Under the pieces are notes generated by a model. It did not search any database. It saw only the letters and a list, made by a program, of their open reading frames with translations, and was not told the DNA's origin. A program made the translations under genes and the position numbers. Shown here piece by piece: positions 43,905 to 54,211 of a stretch of DNA of 64,000 nucleotides (the first letter of the stretch is position 1; each line of letters begins with the position of its first letter). The DNA is from Armillaria gallica. Lineage: Eukaryota; Basidiomycota; Agaricomycetes; Agaricales; Physalacriaceae. Location of the stretch: the NCBI GenBank assembly GCA_037576215.1, contig JBANDB010000009.1, positions 1,674,001 through 1,738,000 on the forward strand. Direction: 5' to 3'.

Positions 43905-45066
43905 ATGCCCCTCCAGTGGCTCACCCGGCCATTCTATGCCCTTCTTCGCTCCATCATGCATAAGGACGACCCCGAGATGCGCGTCTTTTCAAGGGCTACG
44001 GACCCAACCAACGCCTCGTTACTTCTCGGTTCTCTTAAAGAGAATCTCCCTTTCCTCAAAGACGGCCTCGGCAACATCATCGTTACCCAAGTCGAATACT
44101 GCAAATGCAGGAAGGGTAGTGCTTGGGAGCACGAGTTTCTGCTTGTGAAGTTGAAGGAGTCGGTCGGAGCCAGGCGGACGGCGCTGCTTCTGGTGGACCG
44201 CTTGATGGACGATACGAAGGAATACGCTGGAGGACAGGATGGGCTGCTGGCTGATATAGCCAAGCATCAGAGCGAGGAAATTATCGAAGAGGCGACCGAC
44301 TCAACCGACTCGAATTCAGATGCAGAGTCCGAGCCCCAGTGGGCCACTTCGAGTCCCTTCCAGAGCTCTGGTGCCACGTTGAAGAGAATCAGCAAGGGCG
44401 ATCCTCCCGACGCTCTCGACAGACTTATAATCTTGCCACCAAACAGTAGCCCCGCTGCTATCGCAAGAGAGCTAGGGAATTGCCCGTTCGACACTCTCAT
44501 GACGATGGACCTCACCCAGTCACAAGCCAAGGTCACACTTGAGCGATTTACACATCTCCTCCGGACTACTTCGAGAAACACCCCACAGTACCACTACATC
44601 TTTGCGCAGTGTTATTGGTACGCCTACACCATATGGAGAGTCCTTGAAATAGAGACGCAGCCACGTATAGTACCCAAACACGGGCTGGCTGAACGCCAGT
44701 GCTCGTATTCGGGCTACGGGAAAAGGATGGTTCTGGGGAAAGGCAAGTTTGTGAATATGGCGAGGTCGCCAGAGACGATAAAGGCACGGTGGGAGGCGGA
44801 AAGACCTGCTGAGGAGCAAGAGTGGGCTGAAAAGAAAAAGGTGAGCATGTGTACGGCTGCAGGCGAACGGATCTCTCTGATAGTACCCTCAGCCACTGCA
44901 TGAAGATGCTGAAGGTCGCCGTAAAGCTGAGGAACGTTACCGTCTTGAGGCTGAAGGTCGTCGTCGTGAGGCTGAAGGTCGCCGTAAAGCAGAGGCTCGT
45001 GTGCTCGAGCTTGAGATGGAGTTGGAACGTCGTAACCGCCTTGCTCATTCTGCAATTGCAGCCTAA
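43905..45066 (+). CDS. Gene B4: uncharacterised two-exon protein with coiled-coil tail
   Basis: Exon 1 is 43905-44840 and exon 2 is 44893-45066, with a 52 bp phase-0 intron (GTGAGC...CCTCAG), giving 369 aa. It starts MPLQWLTRPFYALLRS. Family landmarks are all present: PEMRVFSRA, DGLGNIIVTQVEYCKC, PPDALDRLIILPPN, MTMDLTQSQ and IFAQCYWYAYTIWRVLE. It has a two-residue insertion in the LPPNSSPAA loop. Exon 2 gives a 57-residue Glu/Arg/Ala helix ending LAHSAIAA. Closest in sequence to B1. Open throughout. Function unknown. Confidence 0.8.
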
Positions 45067-46391
45067 GCCCTCTTATTTTATTTTATTCCTTCTCTCTTGA
45101 TTGTTGCTATGATATACTTTTGTGTTATCCATCGCTATCGGTCTGCTGTCATGTTTTGCTCTCAGTCAACTATCTTTGCTTTGCTGTATGCTAGTAACTA
45201 CTGCACATATATTAATAGTTTACGGATCTGGTACCTACTATCGCTCCTACGTATAATTCGTTCTCAAAAATTATTCAACGCATGTATATAAGGAGAGTTC
45301 TCCTTCTTAGAGGGATTGATTACCAGGCTAATGTCGGTCGGATATGTACAGAGCTGAAGTGTTTTGCATGATGATCGCCTGTCGTACGTTCGGAATACTG
45401 TACGTGAGTGTAGGGAGGAAACCGTAACGCGTAACGCTGACCCCGTTGCGTTGCTTATTTGGCCCTGCATAACGCATAACACTCGCTCCGTTTCCAACTT
45501 TTATCGTTACTATTTCACAAAAAATCGGAAAAATGCTAAATAAAATCGTTAAAAAATTCCACCTAGTTCTCTGTACAGCTCCTAAGGAAATTAAGCGTTA
45601 TGTTATCATCCTCGACGACTATGGCTTTATTTCCATCAAAGTAAACAGTGCGAAGTCTATTGCCTCGTTGCTTAGATTGGAAACCGTAACGCATAACGCG
45701 AGGGTCGTTTCCGAGTTTCTTCGAATCCTGACCGTAACGCTCGGATTTGCGTTGCCTCCCTACACTCACGTACAGTACGAGCAAGAGTGATGAGAAAACC
45801 GTCATCATCACCAATACCACGATGATGAAAAATCTGCTATAGCCGACAAGAATTGGATAATGAATGGCCTATTCATGGGTCCATACCGTGCCGCACAACT
45901 GACACGATTCTTTGAGAGTCTCCGAGATGAAAGTAGTACTAGAACATCAATAAATCATGAGGATAGTTGCTTCTGACTCGTTGCCGATGTGGTGAGGGAC
46001 GACTTGCCGAGATATTTGAGAAGAGTACTTACATCCCAGAGCTCACAGGGTAGTTATGCCTGAGCAAGGTCATGGCTTCCGCGAGTGTCTGTCGTCGGAA
46101 AGTCTTGTCAGGAAATTATGAGATAAGCCGGAAAATAGCTATGGCTGCTACTGGCGAAAGCAACCATCGTTGAGAAACAAAGCGGAGATCCGACAGTTTA
46201 GATGTGCTGTGAAGTCTAGAAATAAGTGTATGAGGTGTCCATCCTGGTTTCTGAAGAATCCGCTTCAGCGTAACAGGTACAGCAGGTGAAACTCTGACCA
46301 GTCTTCGTTTTGATAAATGGCAGGACAGCCTGAGGAATCAGGGTATTGTATGCAGATCTTACGCCTCCGAGTTTGACATCGTCCTCGTGCT
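45067..46391. other. Tail of unit 4 downstream of gene B4
   Basis: Non-coding. It matches the unit 2 tail on both sides of the MITE at 45398-45775 and grades into the region downstream of gene A5. No gene seen. Confidence 0.5.
45398..45775. mobile_element. TA-flanked MITE with 21 bp perfect terminal inverted repeats
   Basis: 378 bp. Both ends begin CTGTACGTGAGTGTAGGG and match perfectly over 21 bp. The target duplication is TA (45396-45397 and 45776-45777). Units 1 and 2 have the uninterrupted site (TCGGAATACGAG at about 14681; GTCGGAATATTACGAG at about 25845). The subterminal motif CCGTAACGC is repeated at least four times and inside-out near both ends. No transposase. TA target suggests mobilisation by a Tc1/mariner-type enzyme. 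Confidence 0.88.
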
Positions 46392-47442
46392 TCACATAAA
46401 GACCGTCGAATACAGTTCATTCGGCAGTGAGACCATGGTCGACATCACTGTAGCTCCCTGAAACCGTTGGATGGAACGAATGAGAGGCAAAAGAAGGGAG
46501 AGCGTAACTGTACCCGAAGTCGAATGCAAAAATGCTCGTTTGAACTTATCAGACAGTTGATGGCAAAAAGGAAGATAATATTCGCAAGAGCCAGAAGTAA
46601 AGACCAAAAGAAAATCCAAAGACCCGGAAGAAATATGGGCATAGGAATGTCATGATGATAGGCTGACCTCGAAGAAAAAAGATGCAAGTTGGCGAGGTAC
46701 AGGCTGTGGGATTAGGTATAGGCTGTGATTTGTTTCAAGGAAGAGAGGAAGAGAAGATCGCAAAGACTGAGAGGACCGAAGAGAAAAGGCAAGAAAATCC
46801 CGAAGAAATATGGGTATAGGAATGTGATGATGGTAGGCTGACCTCGAAGGAGAAATATGCGAATTGGCGAGGTATAGACTGTGAGATGGTTGAGGAAAAA
46901 GAAAGAGAGAAGACCGAGAAGACGGAAGAGAAAAGGGTATATGGGGTAGGAAAGCAATAAATAAGAATAGTGACATAGGCTGGGGGAGGATCGAATGTCG
47001 ACCGAGAGCTATGCCGCGCGGACGTCCTAACCGCGAACTAAATACCGATGATGACGTTGGCGAAACCGAAAACCGAGGAGACGTTGGAGACAACGAGGAT
47101 GTCGAAGGATGTAATAGCCTGTCGTGCACGCGAAGGGAAAGGGTATAGGGGAACAGGACTCGTCGACTACCCGTCGGCAGTCAATGGTCCCTCCGAGGTC
47201 CATCAGAGAATGGTAATGGCCCGTCGACCACTCCGGTCTCCAACGTTCCTCATCTACCAGGGATAGAGGAAGGACCGGCAAGCTCGTCAGCGAACCAATC
47301 CTCCCCCAGTGACCGGCCGCGTGCATCAAAGCCCGTCGGCTCCAATGCACCGCTGATCGTCCCTTGGGTCCCTACGCGGCGACGTAGTAGGTGTGTGTGA
47401 CCGACATCCTCGTCATCTCCGTGCGTTCGCTAAAGTATCGAT
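46392..47442. other. Region downstream of gene A5 with tandem repeat
   Basis: Counterpart of 26428-27738. A two-copy repeat with GAAGAAATATGGG at about 46627 and 46801 (period about 170 bp) is present. Open minus-strand frames do not agree with those of unit 3 over their full length, so I do not annotate a gene. Confidence 0.5.
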
Positions 47443-49903
47443 TTAGCCTCTCCATCGAGGGAACTTGGAAGGAGGAGGCTGAGAACAAAATCAGACTTTC
47501 GAAAATACAGCAGTGAAATGAAGACTCACACAACGGCGTGGTGGACGGGTAGGGGAGTCGCTTTCATCCTTGAGGCGCGTTGTCGGCGCGACGAGAGGGA
47601 AACGACTCCCATGTTTGGCCAGCTTGGGTCGCACAGAGGTAGGCGGTGTGGGGACTCCGTGCAGAACTCCTTGAACTCGTCCAGCCTTCACCGGGGTCCG
47701 GGATGGCGTGGTTAGGACACCACGGGGAGTATTGGTGATCTGGGCCAATGCTGGCGTTTTCCTAGATGGCGAAGGGGTACCCTTCGGGATAGTAGGCGCA
47801 GCCACCAATGCCTCGGAAGACGATTCCAAGAACCGTGACTGGGGGTTTGATGGGCGCACGAACGGAGAAGGGGAGCGAATGTCGATTGAGGTTGCCGAAG
47901 ATACTGCCGTCTGGTTGGCCTCCGCCGACACGAACAGTGAATCATTGTGGTCAGCATTCTCTGTAGGAGCGTTGTACGGAAGCCGCAAAATGGGGTTCGT
48001 CGCGTGCTCCGACAGACGCAATGCAGATATGCGTACCTACACAACATTGACTGTCAGCAGGGACACCACAGAAGGTAACTGACAGTGCTCACTAGTCCTT
48101 CGCCCAGCTCCATCTTGTACTTGTCCTCGTCGGTGGCAGCCTCGTCAAGGGGAAACATGGTGTCATACACAATTTTGATAAGTTCCTCGTTCCTCAGCAT
48201 ACGATACCAAAATTCTCGCGCCCATACATGCTAGAAATTGAATGGTAAGCATTCGTGGATAGCGACGTGCTTCGTATTGGCACTCACTTTTGTATCCGCC
48301 CCCCAACGCTCACGGAAATATTCGAATGGCTTGGCCCGGACTGGTCTTGGCGAAGCCGGGGTCGAGGTCGAGGGCGATGGCGATACTCCTAGCTCCGTCG
48401 CAGGCAGGGATGGTGCCATGCTCTGTAAGTCGTAGCACGTTAGTTTTATACTCATCCCCGAAAGCAGTTCAAAAAACTTACCCCATGGACCTCTGATTCA
48501 TAACTAAATCCTCGGACGTCTTGACGCAACCGCTCGAACTCGGTTACGTTCGCCAGATCGTCAACCGACGGGAACGAAATCGTCTCAGCCATCGTGTATA
48601 TATTCTGAAAACACGCAGCTCAGTGACCGCCATAGATGCATTCTGTGGTGCACTTACGAATTGGCTGTTAACTGTTGGGACCGAAAAGACGTCTGAATTG
48701 TCCATCACCTGCGATGGTGAATTTCCCTCCGTGGCTGTGGCGTAAAGACTGCTCCGACTCTCGCTAGGAACGAATTTGTCCTATGAGACGCGCGATGTCA
48801 GTCGCTGCACCAAAGGTGTGCATAGGCATCCTTACCGTTCGTTCACCAATTGCCATTGAACACTGAATGCCGACTGACGTCCTTGAGACCGGCTCACATG
48901 ATACAGAAGCGTCCTTTGAGATACGCGATGTTAGTCGCTGCATCAAAGGCTTCAAATAGCCATGCTTACCTTAACCTCGCGTACGTCAGATGTAGATTGA
49001 ACGCCGACGGACGTCCTCAAGGGCCGAACGGCACCGCTGAATGGAATGTCTCCAGACGAGATTGATGCCATATTGTCCGTTGCCTGCAGCTAGAACAATG
49101 AGGAAATACGGTCTGCAAAAATGATATACGAAACTCACCTCGAGGTTTCCGCCATGCTCCGCTTGTTCAGATACTGGGATATTGTCCACGACCACCTCGC
49201 CCTGTCTAGTTTGGCCTTCCAAATCCGCTTCCACTGTCCTTGAGACGAGGGAATCGATGGATCAGGATGTGACCGTTTCAGAGGGGCCGCAAACTTCGAC
49301 GACGAGAGTGGGGAGATTGTCCCAGCCGGCGGAAAGGGAAACACTCCTGGCGGAGAAACCTATAGCAACGCCTACCAAGACGGCGAGGACGGTGGTGAAG
49401 AGCGATACCGGTGCAATTGAACCAACTAAGGAAGACGACCAAAGGCGAGAGCCGACTCGGGTGAGACTGGCAGGAGACCACGTCGGCTGGAGATGAACAG
49501 AAACCAGCGTCATCGCGTCGTCCACGGGCGTCGTTGCTGCAGGTGTCACTTCGACAACGGCGAGTGCGGGTTCGAGAAGCTGCCGGATGATACCTTGGGG
49601 AGGAGTATCTTCTGCGTAGATGTCCATATCGTCGGCTTCGTTTGCTGGGCTATCCGCCGTCTGGACCGTGACCAGGTTGATAGGCTGCGATGCACTGGGC
49701 TCCGTGACGATGGCCACGCCTTGGATGAAAACATCGCTGATTTCCGTCGAGGTGGGGTTGGTCTCAAGTAATCCGACGTCAGTCATGACGGCGTCCAGCC
49801 ACCTCCAACTGATGTCGGTGGTGGGTAACAGGTCGCTGACCGACGCCGAGAACCAAGCAACTATAATGGTTTTAAGTATGAGAGCTGTGAGGCTGAGTAA
49901 CAT
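47443..49903 (-). pseudogene. Gene A copy 5: full-length with one in-frame TGA
   Basis: Nine exons with phase-0 introns: 49139-49903, 48970-49083, 48836-48913, 48658-48780, 48482-48604, 48288-48422, 48093-48230, 47530-48036 and 47443-47478. Every exon length is a multiple of three, 672 codons in all. The only lesion is TGA at 49262-49264 (codon 214), where copies 1-3 have a Cys codon (MASC), just after the membrane segments. The N-terminus is MLLSLTALILKTIIVAWF. Membrane segments are SLFTTVLAVLVGVAIGF plus a weaker one. Later exons keep SRTSVGIQ, FERLRQDVRGFSYES, FEYFRERWG, AREFWYRML and the PPPSKFPRWRG end. A single nonsense change in an otherwise clean frame means recent loss, readthrough, or a base error. 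Confidence 0.75.
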
Positions 49904-49958
49904 GGTGGTGGTATGGGTTCAAGATGAAGGAAAGTTGGATTTCCCGATTCATAGCTGG

Positions 49959-49965
49959 TTATATA
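49959..49965 (-). promoter_or_regulatory. Putative TATA box of gene A5
   Basis: TATATAA on the minus strand about 57 bp upstream of the A5 ATG, conserved with the other copies. Confidence 0.5.
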
Positions 49966-50148
49966 CCCCCGATCTTTCCTCGATCGTTGACTACTCCGTG
50001 ACCAACGCGTCGAAGAGTTTCACGCGTCCTAGATAGCAGAGAAGAAATGCGATGAAAGGCGGGAGATAGACGAGTAGGTTGGAATTGAACCTTTGAAAGA
50101 CGGGCGCGCGTTCAGCGTGTTACTCATGTATTCGAGACGATTTAGATC

Positions 50149-51395
50149 TCACAATGTTTCGATCACTTCCTGAAATCGGGCCAAGGCGTGCTTGTAAAAC
50201 TGGAAGAATGTTCTCCTAGGCGTCAGGTCGATGACCCGGATACGACTAGGCAGCACGTTCGCCATCTATGGGACGGATGGCCAGCATCCCATCGATACCT
50301 GATTGACATCCGACAATCGACGGTCTATGTAGGTACTCGATTTCAGGGATACCTCGTGTAAGCGGTCGTAAAGTCATCGTCGTTCAGAACATTTTTCTAC
50401 TGGCTTAAATTAGTTGCATGAAAAAAGGAATATAAGTACTAGAGCTCCGCTTACTCGATGGAATGTTGCCAATCTTCGTCAAGGATAGCCCTCTTCATGT
50501 CTGGCTCGAGGGCAAGGCAGTTTGCCTCTGATAGCCAGAATTTCCATTTTCCCTAATATTCCTGAAAAAAAAAAACTTAGAATGTTTACAGGACACGCTA
50601 TCGTACACGCTTACCATGCGGATTCTGTGACGTGGCATTAGAAGAGAGATCTTAACAGAAACATCTGCTTCTCTTCAAAGACTGCGGTAGCTGCAGGAGA
50701 TTCCCCAGGGTCGGCCGCCAGTCTTCAGCCTTCATCTGACAGCCTATTCGACATATCCTCGAGATGCTCGATCTTCGTCTTCCTGTCCGGTCCTGCCGTA
50801 TCATATTAACACTGGGAAACCATGGATCGATAAGAATCTTTTTGATCACCGTGACAATACCATGGGTTCGTTTATCGACGGCCCATGAAAGAGCTTCAAG
50901 GCCATATCATAGGCAATCAATTCACCCGGATCCTTCATGCGCATGACATCCTCGACGATTAGACCTGTGAGATGAATACGATAAACAGGACGATTTTAGG
51001 AAGCTGTATTGGAATATACGCTTACCTTTGTCTGAGATTTCCCAACTTTTACCCACAGTGTTACACTGCTGAGGCCAAATTCTGAAGAACTTCCCAGGTT
51101 GAACAAAGACGGGGTTTCAATGAACGAAAGATGCGCGCAGATTGAATCAGCTCCCAAAAGCTAAGACGCAACTGGTTCCCAGCAGATCTTCGACTCGTAA
51201 CATTGATGAAACGATTGAGCATTTTTGCGTACCCCGCGTAAAAAAGGCGAGTTCAAGGCCAAGTATCCGTGGATACGAGCACAGCATCCAGGAGGAGAGA
51301 GGAGAACATAGCATTGCTCTTTCGGTTGCGATAGCTGAAGCGGCAAGCAAGTGAGCGTCGCGAAAGAAAAATATAGTGGCTGTGCCATACATCCG
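50149..51395 (-). pseudogene. Gene C relic, unit 5
   Basis: The 3' end FYKHALARFQEVIETL stops at 50149-50151. This copy preserves the LIVEDVMRMKDPGELIAYDM block (about 50850-50965), followed by LKLFHGPSINEP in the same frame. That frame is shifted by one base in unit 1, so unit 5 is probably closer to the ancestor here. The exon ending in LLTK in unit 1 is broken by two stops here. Confidence 0.5.
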
Positions 51396-51410
51396 GCAAC
51401 TTGAACTTTG

Positions 51411-52319
51411 ATGCCCGGTCCTTTACCAGCCACCACCTCGATGAACTCGCCCAGATGTAAGTGCACTGTCGTCTGGCACCGACAGAGTCTAATCCGCCGA
51501 AGTCTCGTTCCCAGACGCCGACACGTCAATATACTCGTCAGACGGCATCCACTTCCGGCTACACCGCATCAACATCACCCTCAATTCTCATATCCCCCTT
51601 CAAGACGACCCCCTTCCTGAATCGTCCAGGATACTCGAACTTTTGCTCAAATTCCTGTATAACGAGCCACAGCCGGACCTCGCCGAGCTTACATTTGCTG
51701 TTCTTCTCCAACTTGCCGAGGCGGCGCACAAATATCGAGTATATGCTGCCATCAGCTCCTGCAAGAATGCGCTTCGCCCTTTGATACCTGCTCATTCTCT
51801 TCCAATTCTAAGTGCGGCACTCAGATGGAAGGATCGCTTACTCGTCGACGAGGCAGCTAAGCATGCCATTGCTCTCCCTGCCGAGGAAGTCGTACGGTCG
51901 CTGGACGCTTCATATCTGGCGCCTTGGGTGAGCCGTGTAGCCCTTTCTCGTCAACAATCTTTACTCACGGGTTCTAGATCGTATACCATCGGTCTTGGAT
52001 GACCACACTTTCCACTGCTATGCGGTACCGCGACCCCATCTCTCGTCACTGGGAAGGCACGAAAGATCAGGTCGGCGCCAAACCTATGGCCAATCCCTGT
52101 GAAGTCTGGACAGAACTCTGGGCGACTGTCGCATTCGACCTAGAGGGGCACCCGGAGAAGCTCGTCGATGGGGGAAGCGTCTGGAGAAGGGCCCGGGAGA
52201 CGCTGGGACTGAGGTGCACCGCTTGTGAGGTGTGGCTGGATGAGTGGGAGGCTGAATTTACGTGGAGGGTGGGCAAGGTGCCAGGATTCTGGATGGTCGC
52301 ATTCGGAAAGGAGAGCTAA
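51411..52319 (+). CDS. BTB/POZ domain protein, intact copy
   Basis: Three exons: 51411-51456, 51503-51927 and 51978-52319, 270 aa, no stop. After a short N-terminus (MPGPLPATTSMNSPR) the POZ fold begins with FSFPDADTSIYSSDGIHFRL, matching the fungal BTB pattern (PDAD-hydrophobic-SSDG-F-hydrophobic-H). Helical SRILELLLKFLYNEP and AELTFAVLLQLAEAAHKY follow. The C-terminal part is Trp-rich (SRHWEG, CEVWTELW, CEVWLDEWEAEFTWR) and has no domain I can name. In fungi such proteins are often small expanded families; BTB domains dimerise and can serve as cullin-3 adaptors, but that role is not shown here. The other four units hold broken copies. Neighbour: gene C relic, divergent, ending just upstream. 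Confidence 0.85.
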
Positions 52320-53087
52320 GTGCGTGTATATGTAATCATCTTTGTGTACGTAATGTTAACAGAGACGTCCATGAAGGTGATGCCCATATTTGGGGTGCCA
52401 CGCGAACCAGTCTTTTCACTTCCTCTTCACGGCATTCATTGACAACTCCAAAATGTGGCTGGTGTGCTACTTGTCCACAGATACGGAAGCAGCTGCTTTC
52501 TCCTGTTCCCCAAGCCGAATATCTTAAAGCTGCATATGCAACCGCAACAATCTCACCACTAGCAAACACGGCTGCGGCTTTGTAAAAAAAGAAACGTTTG
52601 CTCGAAGGGTGGTCTGATATTCCTTAAAAATGCAGCACCGTACACACGTGCGTGTCTCTTGACGACCGTTAACCCGTATTTCAACAAGGATCAGCACACC
52701 GGAATTGCGATGCCTACAGAGTTCACCGATATCTCATGGTGGTAGAAATCCCTTCATCGCAAGGATATATTTAATTGATTCTCAGGGACTTGTGGTAAGT
52801 GCTAATAGCCTTTGACGACATGCAGGGCTGAAGAGGATTATCTACAGATGACGAATAGATGCTTCTCTGAAAGCATACACTAGACTCAGTGCACGACTTC
52901 ACGGCCTCCTCTGTCAATTCAAGCAGTACCCGATGCCAATACCAATACTATTACCTGCCCCAGCTCCGTAACATCAACGCGTTGCACGATGACTGTTACT
53001 ACCACCTCATGGCTAAGGCGGTGAGGGACATTAAAGGGTAGCTATCGAGGACGAAGAGTCGACTATCGAAGAACTCTGATACCAGAA
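52320..53087. other. Right edge of the duplicated array and start of unique sequence
   Basis: Similarity to unit 4 downstream of its BTB copy continues (for example ATGTGGCTGGTGTGCTAC) to about 52690, then stops. No gene seen. Confidence 0.5.
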
Positions 53088-53321
53088 ATGGAGTTTCGAT
53101 CCCTGTGGTTTTTACCTCAATACTTGGCCGTCTTCGGTGGTCTCATAGCAGGCTCAAGCTCTACCCATTTAGTGGAAGAACCGGACGCTGATGACGTCCG
53201 AGGCAACACTGGACATAGCGTAGTGTATAGACTCTTAGAAACCCCTGACACGAGCTTACTGTTGGTATTGGTATTGGTGAGTGATACGAAATCCTCGCAC
53301 AACATCACCAGGAGTAATATG
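53088..53321 (+). CDS. Small hypothetical protein, weak support
   Basis: The ATG at 53088 opens a frame with a hydrophobic, signal-like start (MEFRSLWFLPQYLAVFGGLI). A possible 50 bp intron (GTGAGT at 53278, CACAG acceptor at 53328) would end the protein soon after at about 77 aa; without it the frame runs to 53456. No homologue recognised and no second copy to test it, so it may be spurious. Confidence 0.2.
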
Positions 53322-53456
53322 TTCCACAGTACCTGCTTGGCCCCCGAAGCGCTGGCCTTCGAAATCGTGATTGATGAAGCACTACGGAAGTTTCGATCAC
53401 ATACAGGACGGCTTTCGAGCACACTATCCATCTTCACTCCGCTACCCTCGAAGTGA

Positions 53457-54211
53457 ACTCGTAGAGATATTCAACATGATGGCAATGCATTTACCCGACA
53501 TTGCAGGTTTAACCCCCGATTCTTCCACGGCTTTGTCTCTTCATTTTCATCCTGTGCATTTCTAATCCTCTTTTCCATACACATTGTATAATAAACCAGG
53601 CTTACACAGAAGAGCTAACACCATCCGAAGGTCAAGGAGCCAGTTTGCGTTCTCGTGGTAATGGACCTCAGCTGCAAACGAGTTCCTCGCGCTCGAGCCG
53701 TCAGGATATCTCTTTTTGGCTCAGTATTATTGGCACCGCTGGTAGCGTGTGCGCCCGTATGTGGCGCAACACCAGCGTTCACATCTTTTAACGGCGCACG
53801 AGGAAAGTGTTGCTGAAATAGTCTGATCTCCAACAGGTGAACATGTATTCGTTCATCTGGACAGTACATTGTTCTGATACTTAAGATTAGGCATGCTATA
53901 CTGAACCGTTGGTCCTACAGGCTCGTCGTCGGGCTGACGACCAGGTGGTTACAAGACGCCTTGGCATTCAATGGGAGCGTCAATGCTGTACCGCTGGCCA
54001 GTTCATACCACGCAGGTAGACATGATAATTATTGGGACTGAAAACTCCAAATATGCTCTCCTTTCCCCCCTTATTCACAGGTAAAGCCTAGTTCTTCTTG
54101 AATACCAACTACAACTTCATGCAAATCATAGATGAGTCTCGTACAAATACCTTTCCGTCGCACGGGCAAAATTACAAGTTTATCATGTTCTTCCCAGCTG
54201 GCGACAGCTTA
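53457..54211. other. Unannotated stretch upstream of the dioxygenase 3' end
   Basis: No convincing gene or repeat. Short frames only. Confidence 0.4.

Larger units (their letters stand above)
36575..46200. repeat. Segmental duplication unit 4
   Basis: Starts inside a truncated gene A. It then has a gene C relic, the nearly complete but broken BTB gene, a foldback element, a spacer with two unit-specific insertions, gene B4, and a MITE in the tail. Confidence 0.85.
46200..52690. repeat. Segmental duplication unit 5
   Basis: Contains A5, a gene C relic and the intact BTB gene. It lacks the spacer and gene B: similarity to unit 4 fades at about 52690, which is the right-hand end of the array. 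Confidence 0.85.

Noticed and set aside
49139..49320. Hidden intron removing the A5 stop codon
   Set aside because: Candidate donors and acceptors around 49262 all leave the downstream exon out of frame.
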